NCBI GenBank assembly: GCA_020696855.1
Contig: JAJFMT010000030.1
Span: 1 to 52,646 of the forward strand
From: Pseudobdellovibrio sp.
GTDB taxonomy: Bacteria > Bdellovibrionota > Bdellovibrionia > Bdellovibrionales > Bdellovibrionaceae
Length of the DNA: 52,646 nt
Direction: 5' to 3'
In this document: piece after piece, positions 1 to 8,738 of the stretch
Numbering within the stretch: the stretch's first letter is position 1
How the letters are laid out: every line of letters starts with the position of its first letter
The notes under the pieces: model-generated
The model's input: the letters and a program-made list of their open reading frames with translations, nothing else
What the model was told of the DNA's origin: nothing
Databases searched by the model: none
Made by a program: the position numbers and the translations under genes

Positions 1-679
1 AATATTTTCTACAGATAAAGAAAATGTTTTGCTCATGGAATTTAAAGACAGTTTGACGGCCTTTAATGCTCAGAAAAAGGGGCAGTTTGCCGGCAAAGGC
101 GCCTTAAATTGTAAGATCTCAACGCTGTTATTTAAAGTATTAAGCGCAAAAAAGATTGCTCACCACTGGATTGAAACCAGTGGTGATAACCTGATGCTGG
201 TTCAAAAAACAAAAATTATTCCTCTGGAAGTTGTTGTCAGAAACTACATGGCAGGCTCGCTTGCAAAAAAACTCGGTCTTGAAGAGGGAAGCGCGCTTAA
301 AATGCCTGTGGTTGAATATTACTATAAAGATGATGCCTTAAATGACCCTTTCGTTAATGAAGATCAGGTGCTGGCGCTAGGCTGGGCAACGGCCGATCAA
401 CTGAAACATTTACGTGCGGAAGCTCTGCGAATTAATGAAATTATCTCACCGCTGTTTTTAAAAACAGGATTGAAATTAATTGATTTTAAAATTGAGTTCG
501 GAGCGGATTCTTCCGGAGCCATCATTCTTTCTGATGAAATCAGCCCGGATTGCATGCGCTTATGGGATGTAAAAACAAACGAGAAGCTGGATAAAGACAG
601 ATTCAGAAGAGATTTAGGTTCTGTCGAAGAAGCTTACGCTGAAGTTTATAAAAGACTTGAAAAGGAAATTGGTGTATGA
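1..679 (+). CDS. purC: SAICAR synthetase, 5' end cut by window
   Basis: Phosphoribosylaminoimidazole-succinocarboxamide synthase, the cytoplasmic purine enzyme that joins aspartate to CAIR using ATP. The frame is open from base 2, so the true start lies upstream of the window; about 225 residues are visible of a family that is usually about 235-240, so only the extreme N-terminus is missing. Recognisable family blocks are DSLTAFNAQKKG near the visible start, IPLEVVVRNYMAGS in the middle, LIDFKIEFG, and the LSDEISPDCMRLWD substrate-binding block near the C-terminus. The stop codon overlaps the purS start in an ATGA junction, so the two are translationally coupled. First visible gene of purC-S-Q-L-F. 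Confidence 0.95.
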   Translation, partial: IFSTDKENVLLMEFKDSLTAFNAQKKGQFAGKGALNCKISTLLFKVLSAKKIAHHWIETSGDNLMLVQKTKIIPLEVVVRNYMAGSLAKKLGLEEGSALKMPVVEYYYKDDALNDPFVNEDQVLALGWATADQLKHLRAEALRINEIISPLFLKTGLKLIDFKIEFGADSSGAIILSDEISPDCMRLWDVKTNEKLDKDRFRRDLGSVEEAYAEVYKRLEKEIGV

Positions 680-918
680 AAATAGGTATCAAAATAATGC
701 CGCGTGAAGTGATTCTTGATTCTCAGGGCCGTGCCGTAGAGCAATCAATGAAAATGAACGGGTTTTCTGAAGTTCAGGACTGCCGGATCGGCAAGTACGT
801 CGAAATGAATCTATCTCTTGAGGATAAAGAGGCCGCTAAACTTCAGGTAGAGAAAATGCTGAAAGAGGGCGGTTTATACAATCCGCTGATAGAAAAATTC
901 GAAATTCAGTTGATGTAA
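676..918 (+). CDS. purS: FGAM synthase subunit PurS
   Basis: Small (80 aa) structural subunit of the three-part formylglycinamidine ribonucleotide synthase (PurS-PurQ-PurL). It is thought to help pass ammonia from PurQ to PurL. Length and pattern fit the family: an N-terminal beta strand (KIGIKIMPREVILDSQG), the central GFSEVQDCRIGKYVEM block, and the conserved C-terminal LYNPLIEKFEIQL. Its ATG shares bases with the purC stop. A 74-base gap with no clear hairpin precedes purQ. Finding PurS means this organism uses the short PurL system and not the single-chain PurL of Enterobacteria. Confidence 0.95.
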   Translation: MKIGIKIMPREVILDSQGRAVEQSMKMNGFSEVQDCRIGKYVEMNLSLEDKEAAKLQVEKMLKEGGLYNPLIEKFEIQLM

Positions 919-992
919 TTCGAACAAAGTAAGCTTTCAGCATCGAAAAAAGTAAGCATTAGCTTAACACTTTAACGCCGAACGGAGACTTT

Positions 993-1637
993 ATGGCTTT
1001 AAAAGTTGGGATCACAAGATTTCTCGGAACCAATTGCGATGAGGACATTCGCAAATGGGTTCTTTCAAAAAATCATCAGGCCGAATACCTCTGGTACGAG
1101 GACCGCTTCGATGTAAATAGTTATGATATGGTCATCCTGCCCGGTGGTTTCAGCCACGGCGATTACCTGCGATGCGGGGCTTTGGCCGCACACACTCCTT
1201 TAATGAAATCAGTAAAGGAATTTGCTGAAAAAGGAAAACCGGTTTTAGGAATATGTAACGGCTTTCAGATTTTGTGTGAAGCCGGATTACTTCCGGGAGC
1301 TTTACTGCGAAATGACAGTCTTCGGTTTAAAGATGAACTGACGACTCTGACATTTAAAAATACCAATAATCCTTTTTCTAAAAATGCAAAAACCGATCAA
1401 AAAATTGTTTTACCTATCGCACACGGTGAAGGACATTTTTATGCGGATTCTGAAAATCTCAAAAAGATTACCGACAATCAACAAGTGTGGCTCACTTACG
1501 ATCAAAACCCTAACGGATCGCTACTGAATATTGCGGGGGTATTGAATGCGCAAAAAAATGTGTGCGGATTGATGCCGCACCCTGAACGCGCTTTGCATAC
1601 CTGGATGGGTTCAACAGACGGAGAGTTCTTTTTATGA
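993..1637 (+). CDS. purQ: FGAM synthase glutaminase subunit PurQ
   Basis: Class I glutamine amidotransferase that releases ammonia from glutamine for PurL. The nucleophile is Cys88 in the elbow GICNGFQ, and the triad is completed by His196 and Glu198 in MPHPERA near the C-terminus. LPGGFSHGDYLRCG (residues 49-62) forms the oxyanion-side glycine block. The start ATG has a GGAG ribosome-binding site six bases upstream. The stop overlaps the purL start (ATGA), matching the one-to-one need for the two subunits. Length (214 aa) is normal for the short, Bacillus-type PurQ. Confidence 0.96.
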   Translation: MALKVGITRFLGTNCDEDIRKWVLSKNHQAEYLWYEDRFDVNSYDMVILPGGFSHGDYLRCGALAAHTPLMKSVKEFAEKGKPVLGICNGFQILCEAGLLPGALLRNDSLRFKDELTTLTFKNTNNPFSKNAKTDQKIVLPIAHGEGHFYADSENLKKITDNQQVWLTYDQNPNGSLLNIAGVLNAQKNVCGLMPHPERALHTWMGSTDGEFFL

Positions 1638-3817
1638 GTACTGATTTAGCTGCAAAACTGAAAACCTACCGTCTATCTGAAGAAGAATATAATTTAATGA
1701 AGCAGCTGCTGGGCCGTGAACCTAAGCTGGTTGAATGGCCTTTATTTTCTGCCTTGTGGAGCGAACACTGCAGTTATAAGTCTTCAAAAATTCATCTACG
1801 CAAATTCTCATACCGAAACGCCAACACTCCGGATATGGACGGAGAAAACGCGGGAGTTGTAGATTTAGGGCAAGGTGAGAGAGTAGCTTTCAAAATGGAA
1901 AGTCATAATCACCCAAGCTTTATCGAGCCTGTTCAAGGTGCTGCTACCGGCGTCGGTGGTATTCTTCGTGACATCTTTACGATGGGTGCACGCCCGATTA
2001 TGAATGCTAACTACTTATGTTTCGGAGAACTAAACGCACCACGAATGAAGTATTTAATGAACGGGGTCGTCAAAGGAATTTCCTCTTACGGTAACTGCGT
2101 AGGAGTTCCAACGGTAACCGGGCAGACAAATCTGCATCCGCGCTACAATAAGAATATCCTCGTGAATGCGCTTAATGTCGGATATTTTGCGCCTGAGCAA
2201 AAGATGGCGCTATCAAAAGCAAAAGGCGAAAAAAATCTGGTTGTCTACGTCGGTGCAAAAACCGGCCGTGACGGAGTACATGGTGCTTCAATGGCATCAG
2301 CCTCTTTCGATGATGATTCCGACTCTAAAAAACCGAATGTACAAATCGGTGACCCATTTTATGAAAAACTCTTGATCGAAGCCTGCCTCGAAGTTCTGGA
2401 AAAAGATTATGTTGTTGCCATGCAGGACATGGGTGCGGCCGGTCTTACTAGCTCCAGCTTTGAAATGGCCTCAAAAGGGCAGGTGGGTCTTGTTATCGAT
2501 CTTAAAAAAGTACCGTTACGGGATTCAACAATGACTGCCGAAGATATTTTGTTGTCTGAAAGCCAGGAGCGGATGCTTTTAATTTGCGAGCCGAAAAATT
2601 TTGAAAAGCTGCAAGCTACATTTAAAAAATGGAGTCTCGACGCGGCCATTCTAGGTGAAGTGCAAAAAGACCGTAAGGTCAAACTGATGTGGGGCGGGGA
2701 AGTGCTAACTGAGATCGATCCGGATCTTATTGTCGAACATGCTCCGCAGTACAAGCGCCCTTATTCGAAATGGCATTACCCGAACAGAGTTACCAAGCTG
2801 AATGCGCCAACAGCCAATTATCAAAAACTGATTGAAAAGCTGCAAAAAGAAATGAAGCTGAATTCGCAAAAGTGGATTCACAATCAGTACGATCAGAGAG
2901 TCGGCGCCAGAACAGCAATGGATTGCTCAAGCTCTGTTGCTTTCGCACGGCTGGATCATACAGGACGAGGGCTTGGTTTAGGTGTCGGTTGCCGTCCTGA
3001 AGTGATGTTGATGGACGCAGAAGTCGGCGCATTTGATGCCATCTATTATCCGTCTTTACAGATGGCCTTGAAAGGTGCGAAGCCTCTGGCCGCTACTGAC
3101 TGTCTTAATTTCGGGAACCCGCAACGGCCCGAAATCATGTCAGAGTTTGTTGCGAGTGTAGAAGCGATAGCAAAAGCTTCAGTCGAACTCGATGCACCGG
3201 TCATTAGCGGTAACGTCAGTTTTTACAATGAAACTCTGGGTGAAAACATTATTTCGACTCCGGCTGTGGGTGTTGTCGGACTCCGTGACAGCGTAGAAGA
3301 AATTATTCCGGATCAGTTTACTCAAGCACATGATCACATTTTCATGGTTAAACTTCCGTGGGTGGAATCAAACATTTACGCCGATAATTTCACAGGTAAA
3401 AAAACGGAATTTACTTTGAACGACACAATAAAAGTGGCGGATTTCATAAAAATTTGTACATCTCTGGATAAAAGTATTAAGTTAGAGGGACTAAAAGTTT
3501 CGTCTATAAAAGCAGTGGGGCTCGGAGGAATCGGGCTGACTTGTCTGAAGATGTGCACAGATCAAATCGGATTTGATCTCAGTTACGATCTTGCATTGGA
3601 TGCACCGGAAGCGGCATTTAAAGATCATTTCTATTCGTTTTTAATTGCGACCGGTGAGAATGCGGAAAAATTTGAAAAATTTTTGAAGCAGCATTTTGAA
3701 AAATGTCCTGTAGAAATTAAAAAAGTTGGCGAAACCCGATTAAACGAAATTAAGTTCACGAATCAGCTGTCGATGGATCTGACGGACTTCAGAAAAACTT
3801 ACCAAACCGGACTGTAG
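1634..3817 (+). CDS. purL: FGAM synthase catalytic subunit PurL (short form)
   Basis: ATP-dependent amidination of FGAR to FGAM, fourth step of purine synthesis. At 727 aa it is the short PurL, which needs PurS and PurQ, both encoded just upstream. WSEHCSYKSSK (about residues 42-52) holds the conserved catalytic His region, ESHNHPSFIEP the nucleotide-binding block, and QDMGAAGLTSS and SGNVSFYNET mark the repeated AIRS-type domains. The start overlaps the purQ stop; 14 bases separate it from purF. No frameshift or missing block is seen. Confidence 0.97.
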   Translation: MSTDLAAKLKTYRLSEEEYNLMKQLLGREPKLVEWPLFSALWSEHCSYKSSKIHLRKFSYRNANTPDMDGENAGVVDLGQGERVAFKMESHNHPSFIEPVQGAATGVGGILRDIFTMGARPIMNANYLCFGELNAPRMKYLMNGVVKGISSYGNCVGVPTVTGQTNLHPRYNKNILVNALNVGYFAPEQKMALSKAKGEKNLVVYVGAKTGRDGVHGASMASASFDDDSDSKKPNVQIGDPFYEKLLIEACLEVLEKDYVVAMQDMGAAGLTSSSFEMASKGQVGLVIDLKKVPLRDSTMTAEDILLSESQERMLLICEPKNFEKLQATFKKWSLDAAILGEVQKDRKVKLMWGGEVLTEIDPDLIVEHAPQYKRPYSKWHYPNRVTKLNAPTANYQKLIEKLQKEMKLNSQKWIHNQYDQRVGARTAMDCSSSVAFARLDHTGRGLGLGVGCRPEVMLMDAEVGAFDAIYYPSLQMALKGAKPLAATDCLNFGNPQRPEIMSEFVASVEAIAKASVELDAPVISGNVSFYNETLGENIISTPAVGVVGLRDSVEEIIPDQFTQAHDHIFMVKLPWVESNIYADNFTGKKTEFTLNDTIKVADFIKICTSLDKSIKLEGLKVSSIKAVGLGGIGLTCLKMCTDQIGFDLSYDLALDAPEAAFKDHFYSFLIATGENAEKFEKFLKQHFEKCPVEIKKVGETRLNEIKFTNQLSMDLTDFRKTYQTGL

Positions 3818-3831
3818 GAGAGAGCTAGCTT

Positions 3832-5313
3832 ATGAAGAATTCCTGGAAAGAAGAATGTGGTGTTTTTGGAATATGGAATCACCCGGAGGCAGCAAAGCTG
3901 ACTTACCTGGGTCTGTATGCCATGCAACACCGTGGTCAGGAATCTGCAGGTATCGTGAGCCTCGACATGCAATCAGCCGGACAACCTGTGCACCGTATTC
4001 ACAAATCGCTGGGGCTTGTGGCCGACGCCTTTTCTGAATCGACTCTTGCAAAGTTAACGGGCTCGGTCGCCATTGGGCATGTTCGCTATTCGACTACGGG
4101 TGATAACTCGGTTGTGAATGCTCAGCCGTTGACGTCTGAGTTGCTTTCAGGTCCTTTAGCTGTGGCACACAACGGAAACATCGTAAACAGTTCTATTCTT
4201 CGTACGGCATTACAGCGAGACGGTGCGATTTTTCAGGCCACCAGTGACACGGAGATTTTACTTCATCTTTTGGCAAAACATCCTTCAAATGACTTGGTTT
4301 CTGCCTTAACTGAAGTTCTTAAAAATTTAGTAGGGGCTTACAGCTTTGTAATTCTTGCGCATGACCGCATGGTTGCGCTTCGTGATCCTTTGGGTTTCAG
4401 GCCACTGGTGCTGGGCCAAATGAAGTCAGGCTCGGGATTATGTTACGTCGTAGCCAGTGAAACCTGCGCTCTTGATCTGATCGGAGCCCAGTTTGTTCGT
4501 GAGATCGAACCGGGTGAGATCGTCGAAATTTCTTCTGAAGGAATCAAATCATCGCGTTTTACCGATGGTACCGAAGTTGCCGGCCAAGCTAATGGTCAAA
4601 CCAACAGGAAGTCGGCTAACTGTGTTTTTGAGCACGTGTACTTTTCAAGGCCGGACTCGGTTGTGTTCGGTAAATCGGTTTATGACTCCCGCAAAAAATT
4701 CGGTGAAAAACTGGCAGAAGAGTCCGGAATTGAAGCGGATGTCGTCATTCCTGTACCGGACAGCGGTGTGCCTGCGGCTATCGGGTATTCACAGAAAAGC
4801 GGAATACCGTTTGAGTTCGGAATTATTCGCAATCATTACATTGGCCGAACATTTATTCAGCCTGCACAGTCGATTCGCGATGTGGGGGTAAAAATTAAGC
4901 TTAATCCTCAGCCTCAAATCCTGAAAGATAAACGGGTTGTTGTTATTGATGATTCTTTGGTGCGCGGAACTACCAGCCAGAAGATCATCGCTCTTATTCG
5001 CCAGGCAGGCGCCAAAGAAGTGCATTTACGAATCGCTTCACCGCCAACCACTGGACCTTGTTATTACGGAGTTGATACCCCTCAAAAAAGCCAGTTGATT
5101 GCTTCGCAGAACAGCATAGAAGACATCCGCAAATACATCGGTGCTGATTCGCTTGCCTACCTTTCGGAAGACGGTATGTGGAAGGCTTTGAGCAGTGGTC
5201 CTGAACGCTTCTGCGCGGCTTGTTTTAATGGGGAATATCCTACAAGCTTAAAGGGTGTCGAAACGAAAAAAAACACTGACCAAAAAGACAAAAGTCAGGC
5301 CAAGCAAATCTAA
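3832..5313 (+). CDS. purF: amidophosphoribosyltransferase PurF
   Basis: Committing step of purine synthesis: PRPP plus glutamine gives phosphoribosylamine. The N-terminal nucleophile hydrolase domain would expose Cys9 (EECGVFGI) after removal of a short propeptide, as in Bacillus-type PurF. QHRGQES and GHVRYSTTG are the glutaminase motifs; VVVIDDSLVRGTT is the PRPP-binding loop. Cysteines near the C-terminus (FCAACF) resemble the Fe-S cluster ligands of the Bacillus enzyme, though I cannot confirm a cluster. A GGAGAG ribosome-binding site lies before the ATG. The last 59 bases overlap the next gene in another frame, linking purine synthesis to the recycling genes downstream. Confidence 0.96.
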   Translation: MKNSWKEECGVFGIWNHPEAAKLTYLGLYAMQHRGQESAGIVSLDMQSAGQPVHRIHKSLGLVADAFSESTLAKLTGSVAIGHVRYSTTGDNSVVNAQPLTSELLSGPLAVAHNGNIVNSSILRTALQRDGAIFQATSDTEILLHLLAKHPSNDLVSALTEVLKNLVGAYSFVILAHDRMVALRDPLGFRPLVLGQMKSGSGLCYVVASETCALDLIGAQFVREIEPGEIVEISSEGIKSSRFTDGTEVAGQANGQTNRKSANCVFEHVYFSRPDSVVFGKSVYDSRKKFGEKLAEESGIEADVVIPVPDSGVPAAIGYSQKSGIPFEFGIIRNHYIGRTFIQPAQSIRDVGVKIKLNPQPQILKDKRVVVIDDSLVRGTTSQKIIALIRQAGAKEVHLRIASPPTTGPCYYGVDTPQKSQLIASQNSIEDIRKYIGADSLAYLSEDGMWKALSSGPERFCAACFNGEYPTSLKGVETKKNTDQKDKSQAKQI

Positions 5314-6253
5314 AAAAGCGTCTGAATTAATTCCTCTGCAAAAGGGCGATGTGATTGAAATTATTGCCCCCGGTTCACACGCGCCTTTAAATCATTTAGA
5401 AAAAGGCGCCGAAGTTCTAAGACAGTGGGGATATGAAGTTGTTTATGACGAAAATCTTTTAAAACCCGAAATCTTTCTTTCAAATACTGACGAGTACCGT
5501 TTTAACAGTTTTAAAAAAGCGATTACAAATCCGAACTCAAAAATTGTCTGGTGTTTGCGCGGCGGCTACGGCTCAATCAGATTATTGCCGTTTATTGAAA
5601 AAATGGCTGTTCCTAAAAATAAAAAAATTCTTATTGGTCTCAGCGATATTTCGTCACTTCAGACGGTCATGACCCAAAAGTGGGGCTGGCCCTGCCTGCA
5701 TTCGGCTTTAATTGACCGCTTAGCTTTAGAAAAGCTGACTGAAAAAAACATTCAGGAAATAAAAAGCGCGTTGACCGATCCTGATTTTGTAATGAATTTT
5801 TCCGGTTTGAAGGGCATTAACAAAGCAGCAGGCGGCAAAAAGAAAATCACCGGAGAAGTTGTCGGCGGCAATTTGATGGTGATTGCATCAACACTTGGAA
5901 CCCCTTCACAGATAAAAACAAAAAATAAAATCGTATTTCTTGAAGAGCTTTGTGAACGGGCCTACCGGGTTGACCGGTGTCTGCAGCAGTTGAAGCAGGC
6001 GGGTGCTTTTGAAGGTGCAAAGGCCATTGTCTTCGGTGATTTTACAAATTGTGATGAGCCGAATAAAGAAAACTATATTCAGGATGTGCTATCGAACTTC
6101 TGCGCCACACTGAAGATCCCGGCTTTTACCGGGATTGAAAACGGGCACGGCGAGCTGCAAAGGCCGTTATTTTTTAATACAAAAGCAGAGATCACGTCTT
6201 CAGATAATTCAGGTGAAATGAAAGTCTATTCACCATTTAAGAGCGAGAAATGA
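5255..6253 (+). CDS. LD-carboxypeptidase, peptidase family S66
   Basis: S66 peptidases (LdcA/MccF family) remove the terminal D-Ala from the murein tetrapeptide in the cytoplasm, giving the tripeptide that Mpl can reuse. Seen here: the RGGYG block at residues 102-106, the likely nucleophile Ser130 in IGLSDIS, the acidic residue around Glu230 in FLEELCERAYRVDR, and His298 in ENGHG, all in family order. No signal peptide; the N-terminus is very basic. The GTG start at 5255 lies inside purF; a later GTG near the start of the S66 domain is possible, so the first 30 or so residues are less certain. The stop overlaps the next start (ATGA). 332 aa, normal for the family. Confidence 0.9.
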   Translation: MSKRKKTLTKKTKVRPSKSKKASELIPLQKGDVIEIIAPGSHAPLNHLEKGAEVLRQWGYEVVYDENLLKPEIFLSNTDEYRFNSFKKAITNPNSKIVWCLRGGYGSIRLLPFIEKMAVPKNKKILIGLSDISSLQTVMTQKWGWPCLHSALIDRLALEKLTEKNIQEIKSALTDPDFVMNFSGLKGINKAAGGKKKITGEVVGGNLMVIASTLGTPSQIKTKNKIVFLEELCERAYRVDRCLQQLKQAGAFEGAKAIVFGDFTNCDEPNKENYIQDVLSNFCATLKIPAFTGIENGHGELQRPLFFNTKAEITSSDNSGEMKVYSPFKSEK

Positions 6254-7305
6254 AATATACAAGTAAAGAAAATCAGTTAATTGAAAAGATCAAGCAGGCG
6301 ATTCCCGACGTAACTCCGGGAGTGGTGGCCAGGGCTTACCACATCGGCCGGCTCGTCTGTGATATAAGTGTGGGCCAAACGTATCCCCGTTATGACTTAG
6401 CATCGATGACGAAAGTTATTTTTACCCAGCAAGCCATGATGGAAGCTTTCGATCAAGGGAAATGGAATTTTAACACGAAGGTCAGCGAAATTCTTCCGGA
6501 ATACAAACACGATACTCTCATCACTGAATTGATGACACACACTTCAGGTCTTGAGTGGTGGGTGCCGTTTTACAAAGAAATTAATCTGGATTTAGCCTGG
6601 AACGAAAAACGTCCGTGGATTTTCAAGCAAATCAATAATTCCAAAATAAATAAAACCGGAAAGTCCGTTTATTCGGATTTAGGAGTGATTCTGCTGGGAT
6701 TCATTCTTGAAAAGTTCAGCGATAAAGATTTGCACCAAACCTGGCTGGCGCTGAAAGACAAGTTTTACCCCGGAACTACTCTTGATTTTCATTTAGAAAA
6801 TAAAACGGACATTCCGAGAGAGCAATTTGCTCCTACTGAAGACTGTCCTTGGAGAAAAAGAATTCTGCGTGCGGAAGTTCACGATGAAAACACATGGAGC
6901 TTCGGTGGCATCTCTACTCACTCAGGGCTTTTCGGAACGATAGAAGACGTATCTTCTTTCGGATTGAACGTGCGTTCACAACTTCAGGGGATTGCCAGAT
7001 ACAGTGTCCGGCAGAAGACGGCGCAGCTGTTTGCACAACGGGCTGTGCCTCTTGATGTCGGTGACTGGGCCATGGGTTACATGATGCCATCGTTAAATAG
7101 CGCTTCGTGCGGGCCGCACTTTTCAGTTCTGTCTATAGGCCATACCGGGTTCACAGGAACATCGTTCTGGTATGATCCGCGTAATGATTTGTTAGTTCTT
7201 GTTCTCAGCAACCGAGTTCACTACGGCAGAGAGAACAAAGGTTTTATTACTTTGCGTCCTCAGATTCACAGCTGGATTTATGAATCACTGAAAAGGGTAA
7301 CATAA
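6250..7305 (+). CDS. serine hydrolase, class C beta-lactamase/penicillin-binding fold
   Basis: Member of the beta-lactamase family (AmpC/AmpH/EstB-like). The Ser52-x-x-Lys55 pair sits in ASMTK, the second motif is Tyr141-Ser142-Asp143 where Tyr-x-Asn is usual, and His298-Thr299-Gly300 serves as the KTG equivalent. MTHTSGLEWW and the late SFGGISTHSGLFG block are typical of this family. No signal peptide is visible, so it would act in the cytoplasm, unlike true beta-lactamases. It lies between LD-carboxypeptidase and Mpl, overlapping both, which suggests work on imported muropeptides. The substrate cannot be read from sequence; a plain esterase is the main alternative. Confidence 0.85.
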   Translation: MKYTSKENQLIEKIKQAIPDVTPGVVARAYHIGRLVCDISVGQTYPRYDLASMTKVIFTQQAMMEAFDQGKWNFNTKVSEILPEYKHDTLITELMTHTSGLEWWVPFYKEINLDLAWNEKRPWIFKQINNSKINKTGKSVYSDLGVILLGFILEKFSDKDLHQTWLALKDKFYPGTTLDFHLENKTDIPREQFAPTEDCPWRKRILRAEVHDENTWSFGGISTHSGLFGTIEDVSSFGLNVRSQLQGIARYSVRQKTAQLFAQRAVPLDVGDWAMGYMMPSLNSASCGPHFSVLSIGHTGFTGTSFWYDPRNDLLVLVLSNRVHYGRENKGFITLRPQIHSWIYESLKRVT

Positions 7306-8738
7306 TGCCTCAATCTTCAATTAAAAATTTAAAACCGGGATCTACAATTCACCTTATGGGTATCTGCGGAACAGCGATGGCCTCTTTAGCCGGCTTACTG
7401 CAGGACAGAGGTTTTAAGGTAACGGGAAGCGATCTTAATCCATATCCGCCGATGTCAACGCAGATTGAAAGACTTGGAATTCAGATTCTGCGCCCTTATA
7501 AAAAAGAAAATTTAAATCCTGCTCCAGATTTTGTGGTTGTCGGGAATGTTATCTCTGCCAACAACGAAGAAGCGATGGAGATGAACCGCTTAAACTTGCC
7601 GTACTGTTCGCTTCCACAGGCGATGGGCGAAGTGATTATCGCAGAACGTGACTGCTTTGTTATCGCAGGAACTCATGGCAAAACGACGACGACTTCGTTA
7701 ATGGCATGGACAGCCGACGTGGGCGGTTTAAAACCGGGTTTTCTGATCGGCGGAATTCCAAAAAACTTTTCGCAAAGTTTTAAAAATCCGGAAGCTAATA
7801 CGTTCGTAATCGAAGGCGACGAATATGACACGGCCTATTTCGATAAGGTTCCTAAATTTATTTATTACCGGCCTAAAAATGTGATTCTAACTTCGGTTGA
7901 ATTCGATCATGCGGATATCTACAAAGATTTCGACGCTGTTAAGGCCGCGTTTTACCGGCTGATGAAACTCATTCCGCAAAACGGTTCCTTGGTTTTCTGG
8001 GGTGATGATAAAAATGTTTCAGAAATCGCCTCAACATCAACGGCAGGTAAAAAACATTCCTACGGTTTTGGCGCAGGCAATGATTACGTTGCTGCCATCA
8101 CTGCTGAATCTGAAAGTGCAACCGCCTTTACGATTTCGTTTAAAGGCCAGCTTGTTGGTGAGTTTAAAACCGCGTTAACAGGCAAATACAATATTCTTAA
8201 TGCCGCTGCTGTCATTGCTCAAAGCCACATTCAGGGCTGGCCAGTTGCAAGTGTTCAAAAAGCGATGGAGAGCTTTCAAGGCGTGAAACGCCGCCAGGAA
8301 ATCCTGGGCGAGTACTCAGGCGTTCTTTTGATCGAAGATTTTGCCCACCATCCGACAGCAGTTAAAGAGACAGTTAAAGCTATTCAAAGCCGGTATAAAA
8401 ACCGAAAAGTTTTTTCTGTGTTCGAACCGCGTTCTGCAACTTCACGCAGAAAAGTTTTTCAAAAAGATTATGTCGATGCATTTTCGGAAGCTCATGAAAC
8501 ATTGATTGCAAAGCCGTTCGATCAAGGCAAAATTGCTGAAACCGACCGTTTTTCAACAGAAGAGCTGGTTGCAGACCTGAAAGCAAAGGGCTGTGCCGCA
8601 GATGTTTACGTTTCGGCCGACAGTATTGTGGAAGAGCTAGGTAAAAAAGCAAAAAGCAATGATGTAGTTCTCATCATGAGTAACGGCGGCTTTGACGGCA
8701 TCTACGAAAAATTGATTTCAAAGCTAAAAAGCAGGTAG
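7305..8738 (+). CDS. mpl: UDP-MurNAc:L-Ala-gamma-D-Glu-mDAP ligase Mpl
   Basis: Murein-recycling ligase that attaches the recovered tripeptide to UDP-MurNAc with ATP, bypassing MurC, D and E. HLMGICGTAMASLAGLL (residues 16-32) and the distinctive SDLNPYPPMSTQ block separate it from MurC; the ATP-binding loop is GTHGKTTTT at 122-130. ENTFVIEGDEYDTAYFDK-type Mur-ligase centre and EDFAHHPTAV are present. Length 477 aa, normal for Mpl. The start shares one base with the preceding stop (TAATG), so expression is coupled. Its presence next to an S66 carboxypeptidase makes a direct product-substrate pair. Confidence 0.95.
   Translation: MPQSSIKNLKPGSTIHLMGICGTAMASLAGLLQDRGFKVTGSDLNPYPPMSTQIERLGIQILRPYKKENLNPAPDFVVVGNVISANNEEAMEMNRLNLPYCSLPQAMGEVIIAERDCFVIAGTHGKTTTTSLMAWTADVGGLKPGFLIGGIPKNFSQSFKNPEANTFVIEGDEYDTAYFDKVPKFIYYRPKNVILTSVEFDHADIYKDFDAVKAAFYRLMKLIPQNGSLVFWGDDKNVSEIASTSTAGKKHSYGFGAGNDYVAAITAESESATAFTISFKGQLVGEFKTALTGKYNILNAAAVIAQSHIQGWPVASVQKAMESFQGVKRRQEILGEYSGVLLIEDFAHHPTAVKETVKAIQSRYKNRKVFSVFEPRSATSRRKVFQKDYVDAFSEAHETLIAKPFDQGKIAETDRFSTEELVADLKAKGCAADVYVSADSIVEELGKKAKSNDVVLIMSNGGFDGIYEKLISKLKSR

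Noticed and set aside
2407-2754. 115-codon minus-strand frame opposite purL
   Set aside because: Antisense shadow of conserved PurL coding sequence; no start signal or recognisable domain.
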